This document shows, piece by piece, positions 22,873 to 31,416 of a DNA stretch of 64,000 nucleotides. The position numbers and the translations under genes were made by a program. This stretch comes from Massilia forsythiae (GTDB lineage: Bacteria; Pseudomonadota; Gammaproteobacteria; Burkholderiales; Burkholderiaceae_D). How positions within the stretch are numbered: the first letter of the stretch is position 1; each line of letters opens with the position of its first letter. The stretch covers positions 558,001 through 622,000 of the forward strand of contig NZ_CP051685.1 in the NCBI RefSeq assembly GCF_012849555.1, in the 5' to 3' direction. The notes under the pieces were generated by a model. The model was not told the DNA's origin. It did not search any database and was given only the letters and a program-made list of their open reading frames with translations.

Positions 22873-23368
22873 AACGATGTCGTCAGCGGATGTTGCAACT
22901 GGAATGCAAAGAAAAATGTCAACACAAACTGCCGCGACACCGCCCGCGACCATTGCAGCGCCACGCGACCGGTGCGGTCCGTGCTGCACAGCCAACGGGA
23001 GACCATCGTCGAAGCAGGGTTCCGTGGCCATGCCGCGGCGAAAGTGCCCCGCGAGTTGCGGTACGGCCGCCGGACGGCGGGGCCGGACCCGGCAAACCAT
23101 CGGGCGCAACGACAGCAGGCGTGACTGCAACGGGCGGAATTTCCGCGGCGGACTGTCGCCCTGCCACGTGGCAGCCCACCTCGGTGGACTGCAATCTGTT
23201 GATTTTCAAGAGAAACGGCACTGCCGGCACGATCGGAAGACAGGGCTTCGGGCGTGTGCGCGGAACGTGTGAACGACAGCGAACGACATCGTCTCTTCCA
23301 ACTGGAAGCCATTGTAACCGATAAAACCGCGAAACGGACAATGCGACATCGCCGTGCAACCGCCGCTG
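22873..23368. other. Gene-free spacer between glk and scpB
   Basis: About 500 bp contain only overlapping open frames in several phases and no protein family that I recognise. The scpB-proximal part has a TTGACA hexamer on the minus strand (22917-22922) in a locally AT-rich stretch, a plausible -35 element without a good -10. I see no terminator with a T-tract after glk. Confidence 0.5.
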
Positions 23369-24412
23369 CTACCTGGCCAGCCGCTCCGCCAGGATCGCCG
23401 ACACGCCCAGGAAGGCCGGGTACCGGGCAGTGATGACATAGGTCGGCACCTGCGCCAGGTAAGCGCCGAAACGGCCCTTCCGCTCGAAACGCTGGCGGAA
23501 CGGCGAACGCGCGAAGCGCTCGCCCAGGCGCGGCACGATGCCGCCGCCGATGTACACGCCGCCCTGGGCGCCCAGGGTGATCGCCAGGTTGCCGGCCACG
23601 GTGCCCAGCATGCCGCAGAAGACGTCGATCACGCGGTCGCACAGCTTGCATTCGCCGCTCAGGCCCTGGCGCGAAATCTCCGGCGCTCCCAGCGGCTCGG
23701 CGTCCTGTCCCAGGTGATGGGCCAGCGCACGGTAGATGAGTTCGACGCCGGCGCCGGACAGCAGGCGCTCGGCCGACACGTGCTCGAATTCGCGCCAGGC
23801 ATATTGCAGGATCGCGACTTCGGTTTCATCGGCCGGCGAAAAGCTCACGTGCCCCCCTTCGCTGCGCAACGCGGTCCAGTGGCCCGCGCCGGTCGCACCC
23901 TGCTCCGCCGGGATCAGGCCGGAAACGCCCAGGCCGGTGCCGGCGCCGACCAGGCCGATCGGCGCGCCCAGGCACGGCGCGCCGCCGCCGACCTGCCATT
24001 TGTCGCCATCCGCCAGGTGCGGCAGCGACATCGCCAGCGCCGAAAAATCGTTGACCACGATGAAGGACTCGAAGCCGAGCTCGGCGCCCAGCGCCGCGAT
24101 CGAGAATTCCCAGTGGTGATTGGTCATGCGCACCATGTCGCCCAGCACCGGATTGGCGATGGCGACGGCGGCATGGCGCACCGTGCCGCAGGCGGCGGCG
24201 CGCACGGTATCGCCATCCAGGTAGGCGCGCACGGCGTGGCCGAGGGTGGCGTGTTCGGCGCAGGGCAGCACGTCGATCAGCTCGATCCGGCCCGGCCCCA
24301 GTTCCAGCGCGAAACGCGCATTGGTGCCGCCGATGTCGGCGAGCAAGCGCGGACTGTCGTACAAGCTGGCGGCGGATGGCTGGAAAGCGGTGGAAGCGGG
24401 CAATGCGTTCAT
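23369..24412 (-). CDS. glk: Glucokinase
   Basis: Glucokinase phosphorylates glucose to glucose-6-phosphate with ATP, feeding the Entner-Doudoroff or glycolytic route. The 347-residue product has the ATP-binding phosphate-1 motif [14 protein letters not shown] (about residues 23-36), the conserved WEFSIAALG and [13 protein letters not shown] region, GAGTGLGVS, the SEGGHVSF motif and GGVYIGGGI. It is slightly longer than the E. coli enzyme (321) because of a 20-residue N-terminal extension. A sigma-70-like promoter overlapped by a HexR-like palindrome lies upstream. Confidence 0.94.
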   Translation of the reverse strand: MNALPASTAFQPSAASLYDSPRLLADIGGTNARFALELGPGRIELIDVLPCAEHATLGHAVRAYLDGDTVRAAACGTVRHAAVAIANPVLGDMVRMTNHHWEFSIAALGAELGFESFIVVNDFSALAMSLPHLADGDKWQVGGGAPCLGAPIGLVGAGTGLGVSGLIPAEQGATGAGHWTALRSEGGHVSFSPADETEVAILQYAWREFEHVSAERLLSGAGVELIYRALAHHLGQDAEPLGAPEISRQGLSGECKLCDRVIDVFCGMLGTVAGNLAITLGAQGGVYIGGGIVPRLGERFARSPFRQRFERKGRFGAYLAQVPTYVITARYPAFLGVSAILAERLAR

Positions 24413-24474
24413 GGCGGAAACAAGGAAGCGAATGGCCCAAGCTTAAGGATTTATTGGTTTTAGCGCAAGCTTTT

Positions 24475-24502
24475 ATTGTAGTTTAGGTACAACCAACGAC
24501 AA
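24475..24502 (-). promoter_or_regulatory. Candidate sigma-70 promoter of glk
   Basis: On the minus strand TTGTCG and TACAAT are separated by 16 nt, about 63 bp upstream of the glk ATG. The -10 hexamer overlaps the palindrome at 24477-24491. Confidence 0.55.
24477..24491. promoter_or_regulatory. HexR-like operator overlapping the glk promoter
   Basis: TGTAGTTTAGGTACA is an imperfect palindrome that agrees at most positions with the HexR consensus as I recall it, TGTAATTAAATTACA; the outer TGTA and TACA arms are exact. HexR represses central sugar catabolism genes and is released by KDPG. Its position over the -10 element fits repression. The regulator gene itself is not in this window. Confidence 0.5.
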
Positions 24503-24685
24503 TCCTCACCTGAATCCGTGAATATGTATGCTGGTTATCGAGTAGTCGAACTACCACCCTGTGTGACATATCAAACTCGCTCATCCAAGATACGGGGATG
24601 GTACATCGTGGATTTGCGTTGGCGCAAAGCGTGGCTAGGCAGTGGCATGCCTTGTACAGCAGGGCCGCAGCCGGCAGGATCGTGT

Positions 24686-25636
24686 TCAGCCGGCCTTCGA
24701 GACCAGCGTCACGTCGACGCCGCCGCAGGCGGCGTGCCAGGCATCCAGTCCGCCGTGCAGCGCGCGCGCCCGATGAAAACCGTTCTTGACGAACTGGCGC
24801 GCCACGCGTGCTGCCGTGATGTCGCTCGGGCAAGCGCAATACACCACGATGTGGCGCTCGCGGTCGAGCGTGGCCAGCAGGTACGCCCGGGTAGCGGCGT
24901 CATAGGCCAGCGCGCCCGGTATGCCCTCGCCCTCGAGTTGGCGCCCGGTGGCGCTGCGGGCATCGACGATCAGCGGATCGTGGCCGGCCTCCAGCATCGC
25001 CTTCAGCTCGTCGATGGTGACGCGCAGCACTTCGGCGGCGCCCAGGTTGCGCCGGCGCTCCACGTACTTGAGCACCACGAACAGCGCCAGCAGGCCGCCG
25101 ACGATGCTCAGGGCGGTGCCGCCCAGCGACTGCAAGCGCGCGATCACCTCGTCGACGCTGTCGTGGAACCAGGCGCCCAATCCCATGCCGACGCCGCTCC
25201 ACAGCAGCGCGCCGGCGGTCGACAGCCACAAGAACTGGGATGCCGTGACGCCCAGGGCGCCGGCCAGCGGCGGCGCCACGGTATTGAAGCCGGGGATGAA
25301 CTTGGCCAGCACCAGCGACTTGGCGCCCCAGCGGCTGAAATTGTCTTCGGTCTGGCTGACGCAGGAGTCCGGCGACAGCGAGATCTTGCACAGCAGGCGC
25401 AGGATGCGCTTGCCGTAGTAGCTTCCGGCACGGAACCAGCAATAATCGCTGATCAGGCAGGCCAGCACGCTGGCCGCCAGGAACAAGGGCCAGTTGGCGC
25501 CCTCCTTCACCGCCAGCGCGCCCGCGATCACCAGCACCGGAAACGCCGGGATCGGCAGGCCGGCCTGCGCCAGCAGGACGGTGCCGAACACGAGCAAGGC
25601 GCCATGGACGTGTACGAGGTGGGAGAGCTGGACCAT
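24686..25636 (-). CDS. DedA-family membrane protein fused to a rhodanese domain
   Basis: Residues about 1-190 form a DedA/VTT domain with several membrane segments, including the family motifs SDYCWFRAGSYYGKRI and VLAKFIPGFNTVAPPLAGAL. DedA proteins are inner-membrane proteins linked to lipid transport (for example undecaprenyl phosphate) and membrane potential. Residues about 205-310 form a cytoplasmic rhodanese-like domain (IVDARS, then VVYCACPSDITAARVARQF) with the candidate catalytic Cys267. The frame is continuous with no sign of frameshift, so this is a real fusion of 316 residues. It stands alone, with gaps of 273 bp to glk and 165 bp to the next gene. Confidence 0.85.
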   Translation of the reverse strand: MVQLSHLVHVHGALLVFGTVLLAQAGLPIPAFPVLVIAGALAVKEGANWPLFLAASVLACLISDYCWFRAGSYYGKRILRLLCKISLSPDSCVSQTEDNFSRWGAKSLVLAKFIPGFNTVAPPLAGALGVTASQFLWLSTAGALLWSGVGMGLGAWFHDSVDEVIARLQSLGGTALSIVGGLLALFVVLKYVERRRNLGAAEVLRVTIDELKAMLEAGHDPLIVDARSATGRQLEGEGIPGALAYDAATRAYLLATLDRERHIVVYCACPSDITAARVARQFVKNGFHRARALHGGLDAWHAACGGVDVTLVSKAG

Positions 25637-25801
25637 CCTGTCATGGTAGCGGAAAAGCTTCGCGCCCGTACGGCCGAGGCCGCCTTATGGCCGGGCATGC
25701 CGCGGCGAGCGCGGTATTTCCACAACACAACAACAGGCATGCGGACTTTGTGCTTGCGCGATCGTCGGCGAACCGGATGCCGTCGATGGGGATGGATGCG
25801 C

Positions 25802-27040
25802 TCAGCCCTGGTCCTGCGGCTCCGGCCCGCGCGTACGTCCCGGCGCCGCCAGCTTGACCGGCTTGCGCGTGCGCGCCGATTCGTAGATCGCTTCCATGAT
25901 GCGCTGGTCCTGCAAGCCCTCCTCGCCCGGGGTGTGCACATCCTTGTTCTGCTGGATGCATTGGGCGAAGTGATCGAGTTCGGCGGCGAACTGGTTCCTG
26001 TCGTCGGCCTGGATCTCGCTGCCCTGCTCCTTGCCGTCGACCACGCGCGACACCTTCAGCTTGATGCCGTTGTAGGCGTAGGCCGGATTCATCTCGGCCC
26101 AGGCGTCCGAGCCGTTCAGGCGCAGCATCTGCGACTTGTGCGAGGCGTAGCTGGTGCTGCAGGTGGCCACGAAGCCGCTCGGGAAGCGCAGCACGAACTG
26201 GCAGGATTCCTCGACTTCGCGGAAGCGCGGATCGTTGGGCGACATCACCACGCTGCCCATCACCTCGTTCGGCTCCTCGCCGCTCAGGAAGCGCGCGGCA
26301 TTGATGCAGTACAGGCCGACGTCCGGCAGCGGGCCGCCGCCGGCCAGCGCGCGCTTCAGCCGCCAGTGCTGCGGGTCGCCCATGTTCTGCGAATTCACCG
26401 AAATGAATTCCTTCAGCGTGCCCAGCTTCTTGTCGCGGATCATCTTGACCAGTTCGCGGTCGAGCGGCTCGTACTGGCTGCGGTAGGCGATCATCAGCTT
26501 GCGGCCGGCCTTGCGGCAGGCCTCGATCATCTGCTGGCATTCGGCCACGCTGTTGGCCATCGGCTTTTCGCACAGCACGTGCTTGCCGGCGCGGGCCGCG
26601 CGCACCGTGTACTCGGCGTGCATGCTGTTGGGCAGCGCGATGTACACCGCCTGCACCTGCGGCATCTGCGCCAGCTTGTCGTAGTCGCGGTAGTCGAGCA
26701 CCGCGCTTTCCGGGATATCGTACTGGTGCGCCACCTTGAGCGCCTTGGCGCGGTCGCCGCTGACCAGCGCCACCACCTTCGCATGCTTGGATTGCGCGAA
26801 CGCCGGCAGCATCTCGTTGACCGAGATCCGGCCCACGCCCACGATCGCCACGCCGACGCGCTCGCTCATCGGATCGCCCGGCGGCTCGGTCTTTTCCGGC
26901 TTCTCGGACTTGGCTTCGGTCGGCGGGAACGTGATGCGATCCTTCTCGCTGGCCGCGGCCTGCACGGCGGGCGCGGACAAGGCGGCAAGACTGGCGGCAT
27001 AGCGCAGGAAATCGCGGCGTTGCGGCTGGCTCTGGTTCAT
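25802..27040 (-). CDS. Gfo/Idh/MocA-family oxidoreductase with a Tat-type signal
   Basis: This NAD(P)-dependent sugar oxidoreductase has 412 residues. The N-terminus carries a twin-arginine signal (QPQRRDFLRYAASLAALSAP), suggesting export to the periplasm with bound cofactor, as known for glucose-fructose oxidoreductase of Zymomonas. After a charged linker the Rossmann fold begins (VGVAIVGVGRISVNEMLPAF), followed by the family motif CEKPMANS and a C-terminal substrate domain with GGGPLPDVGLYCINAARFL. The exact substrate is unknown. It is monocistronic and followed on the left by a 165-bp spacer. A glucose-fructose oxidoreductase-like role is possible but not proven. Confidence 0.85.
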   Translation of the reverse strand: MNQSQPQRRDFLRYAASLAALSAPAVQAAASEKDRITFPPTEAKSEKPEKTEPPGDPMSERVGVAIVGVGRISVNEMLPAFAQSKHAKVVALVSGDRAKALKVAHQYDIPESAVLDYRDYDKLAQMPQVQAVYIALPNSMHAEYTVRAARAGKHVLCEKPMANSVAECQQMIEACRKAGRKLMIAYRSQYEPLDRELVKMIRDKKLGTLKEFISVNSQNMGDPQHWRLKRALAGGGPLPDVGLYCINAARFLSGEEPNEVMGSVVMSPNDPRFREVEESCQFVLRFPSGFVATCSTSYASHKSQMLRLNGSDAWAEMNPAYAYNGIKLKVSRVVDGKEQGSEIQADDRNQFAAELDHFAQCIQQNKDVHTPGEEGLQDQRIMEAIYESARTRKPVKLAAPGRTRGPEPQDQG

Positions 27041-27114
27041 GGAATATCCTTCGACGATGTAATAAAACCATCATCGCACGCGATCCTGAACATCAGCGCC
27101 AGCTTGACATACAG

Positions 27115-27361
27115 CAAACCGGGGTCAGAGCCCGATTTCGAGCAATTTCTTCAATTCGGGGTCAGAGCACAAATGCGGGCCTATTCAGGGTCAGAGCAAA
27201 AGCCACCGCATCCGCTGAAGGCAGCATTTCCCCTGTCGTATGCCGACGAAACAGGTTATTCGACGGCGTTGGCAAAGTGCTCTGACCCCGAATTTTGCCG
27301 CACTTGTGCTCTGACCCCGAATTGGGGAAATTGCCCAGATTCGGGCTCTGACCCCGGTTTG
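27115..27361. repeat. 247-bp inverted-repeat element built from GGGGTCAGAGC units
   Basis: The two ends are near-identical inverted copies about 63 bp long. Each starts AAACCGGGGTCAGAGCCCGA and carries a second GGGGTCAGAGCAC unit about 45 bp inward. A third, weaker pair of units (about 27187 and 27280) lies inside, giving nested repeats around a core of about 60 bp. No ORF fits. It sits between the ABC transporter operon and the Gfo/Idh gene. This looks like a MITE or BIME-type mobile repeat, unrelated to the GGGTCCCCGC family. Confidence 0.8.
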
Positions 27362-27368
27362 ATGCCGG

Positions 27369-29111
<1,743 letters not shown>

Positions 29112-29115
29112 GGCA

Positions 29116-30150
29116 TCACTTCAGTTTCGGATCGAGCGCATCGCGCAATGCATCGGCAAACAGGGAAAACGCCGTCACCAGCAGCGCCATGGCGCCGGCG
29201 GCGGCGGCCAGCTGCCACCACTTACCCAGGATCAGTTCGTTCTGCGCCTCGTTCAGCATGCTGCCCCACGAGACCACCCCCACCGGCACGCCGAAGCCGA
29301 GGAACGACAGGATCACCTCGGCCTTGATGAAGCCGACCACCAGGATCGACACCTGCACCAGCGCCACGTGCGACACGTTCGGGAAGATGTGCACGAACAT
29401 CTTGCGCCAGTCCGAGGCGCCGATGGCGTCGGCCGCCATCACGTATTCCCTCGCCTTGTGCTTGATGTACTCGGCGCGGATCAGGCGGTAGGGCCCGGTC
29501 CAGCCGGTCAGCCCCAGGATCAGCACGATGTTCAGCACGCCCTTGGTCTGCAGCACCGCGGCCACGGTCAAGATCATCAGGATCGACGGGATCGCGGTGA
29601 ACACGTTGTAGAACCAGTTGAACAGGTCGTCCACCAGGCCGCCGTAGAAGCCGGACAGCGCGCCGAACAGCGTGCCCAGGCCGACCGCCACCAGCGCCGC
29701 CACCAGGCCCACCACGATCGAGGTCTGGCCGCCCTTGACGGTCTTCTTCAGCACGTCGTGCCCCCATTTGTCGGCGCCGAACGGCAGCGTGGCGGCCCTG
29801 GCCACGGGCGCGGCGGCGCCGCGGCGCAACTCGGCCTGCAACGCCTCGATGTCCGGTTGCAAAGGATCGAAGGCGTTCGGCGGCGCCGGCGGCTGCGGCC
29901 GCGCCAGCGCCGCCAGCGCCGGATCGGGACCGATGAAGCCCGGCGGCGCGTAATTCACGGCGACCTCGCGCTCCCAGTCGGCGGCGACCAGGCCGGCGGC
30001 GGACAGCAGCACCGACAGCAGGAACAGCCCCACCACCGCCAGCGACGCCATGGCGACGCGGTCGGCGCGCAGGCGGCGCCAGGCCAGCGTCCACAGGCCG
30101 GGCGACGTGGCCGGCGCCAGGCCGGACGCCGCCGCATAATTCATCGACAC
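29116..30150 (-). CDS. ABC transporter permease, DppC/OppC/YejE type
   Basis: The 344-residue inner-membrane permease has an N-terminal membrane segment, then an unusually long Pro/Ala-rich periplasmic loop (about residues 65-125). The BPD transporter domain follows, with the EAA-like sequence (ASDWRKMFVHIFPNVSHVALVQVS) that contacts the ATPase. Such a loop also occurs in YejE. The start is GTG 30150, with GAGGAG 6 nt upstream; an ATG at 30144 is an alternative. It lies 10 nt after the other permease gene and 4 nt before the ATPase gene. Confidence 0.9.
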   Translation of the reverse strand: MSMNYAAASGLAPATSPGLWTLAWRRLRADRVAMASLAVVGLFLLSVLLSAAGLVAADWEREVAVNYAPPGFIGPDPALAALARPQPPAPPNAFDPLQPDIEALQAELRRGAAAPVARAATLPFGADKWGHDVLKKTVKGGQTSIVVGLVAALVAVGLGTLFGALSGFYGGLVDDLFNWFYNVFTAIPSILMILTVAAVLQTKGVLNIVLILGLTGWTGPYRLIRAEYIKHKAREYVMAADAIGASDWRKMFVHIFPNVSHVALVQVSILVVGFIKAEVILSFLGFGVPVGVVSWGSMLNEAQNELILGKWWQLAAAAGAMALLVTAFSLFADALRDALDPKLK

Positions 30151-30160
30151 GACGCTCTCC

Positions 30161-31099
30161 TCATTTCAGCTGCACGCGCGGATCGACCGCCTGGTACAGC
30201 AGGTCGGCCAGCAGGTTGAACACCATGGTGGCCATGGCGACGTAGACCGTCACCGCCTTGATCACCGGAAAATCGCTGCGCTCGACCGCCAAGATCACCT
30301 CGCGTCCGATGCCGGGAATGCCGAAAAAGCGCTCCAGCAAAAAGGCGCCGATCAGCAGCGCCGGCAGGTTGGCCATCACGTAGGTGATGATCGGGATCGC
30401 GGCGTTGCGCAGCACGTGCACCCAGACGATGCGCCGTTCCGACAAGCCCTTGGCGCGCGCGGTGCGCACGTAGTCCTGGGCGACCTCGTCCAGCACGAAG
30501 CTGCGGAACAGGCGCAGCGTCGGCGCCACCGACACCGCCAGGCCGATCAGGATCGGCAGCGTGGCATAGCGCAGCAGGTTCTCGCTGAAACGTTCGCCCC
30601 AGCCCTGCACCGGGAACAGGCCCAGCTTGTAGGCCAGGCCGTACTGGAACACGATGATGTAGACCAGGATCGAGACCGACATGCCGGCCGTGCACGCCAC
30701 CATCACCAGGCGGTCGGTGAGCGAGCCGCGCACGAAGGCGATGGCCAGCGCCAGTGCGATGCCGAGCACCGTCTCCAGCACGGTCAGCGGCACCAGCACC
30801 GTCAGCGACGGTCCCAGGCGGCTGGCAATGATGTGCGCCACCGGTTCGCCGGTGCTCCAGGCATTGCCGAAGTCGAAGGTCAGGATCTGGCGCGCGAAGA
30901 TCGCCAGTTGCACGAACCAGGGCTGGTCCAGGCCGAGCTGGGCGCGGATGTTGGCGATGGCGCGCGCATCGGCCATCTTGCCGGCCAACAGGTACGAAGG
31001 ATCGCCGCCGACCCAGTTGAACAGCACGAACACCAGCACGACCACGCCGGCCATGGTCGGCAGCATCTGCCACAGGCGCCGCAGGAGGTAAGGGAGCAT
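30161..31099 (-). CDS. ABC transporter permease, DppB/OppB type
   Basis: The 312-residue product begins LPYLLRRLWQMLPTMAGVVV, a classic DppB start, and has a conserved region FRSFVLDEVAQDYVRTARAK followed by GLSERRIVWVHVLRNAAIPI, the EAA coupling motif. It ends with DLLYQAVDPRVQLK, also typical. About six membrane segments are visible. ATG 31099 was chosen because AGGA precedes it by 7 nt and the family starts here; the open frame to 31246 adds non-conserved residues. It is the first gene of the three-gene operon and is divergent from the TonB receptor at 31417. Confidence 0.92.
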   Translation of the reverse strand: MLPYLLRRLWQMLPTMAGVVVLVFVLFNWVGGDPSYLLAGKMADARAIANIRAQLGLDQPWFVQLAIFARQILTFDFGNAWSTGEPVAHIIASRLGPSLTVLVPLTVLETVLGIALALAIAFVRGSLTDRLVMVACTAGMSVSILVYIIVFQYGLAYKLGLFPVQGWGERFSENLLRYATLPILIGLAVSVAPTLRLFRSFVLDEVAQDYVRTARAKGLSERRIVWVHVLRNAAIPIITYVMANLPALLIGAFLLERFFGIPGIGREVILAVERSDFPVIKAVTVYVAMATMVFNLLADLLYQAVDPRVQLK

Positions 31100-31416
31100 C
31101 GAGATTCCTGGTGAGTCGAATCCGGGACTATAGAACAGATTCGGCTTTCTGCATCGCAAAAATGCGTTTGCGGTCCTGGACCGGGACTGTTTTCTATCTG
31201 TTGTAATCACGCAATAACCTAGGGCTATTGTATTGACATGAATCATGAACAGATGGTTTGATGAGCCCGCCGAGAGAAAATTTTGCGCCCCTCAGCAAAT
31301 CGAGAGAGACAGCGTTTTCGTATTGGCTTATCGGGCATATGCATGCTTGAAACGGCGACGAAAATGGAACGATCCCAGCAGCTTCCAGACTTAAAAAGCC
31401 CATGATTGGAACAGGA
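31100..31416. other. Divergent spacer between the ABC operon and a TonB receptor
   Basis: These 317 bp must hold two promoters. A TTGACA hexamer on the plus strand at 31233-31238 is a possible -35 for the receptor, but no good -10 lies 16-18 nt downstream. The receptor-proximal part is clearly AT-richer than the surrounding genes. Confidence 0.45.

Noticed and set aside
22919..23359. Small minus-strand gene between glk and scpB
   Set aside because: Several overlapping frames are open because of high GC. None has a recognisable domain, a good start or a ribosome site.
24693..24730. Repeat or hairpin at the end of the DedA-rhodanese gene acting as a terminator
   Set aside because: Short GC-rich complementary words exist, but there is no stable stem with a T-tract.
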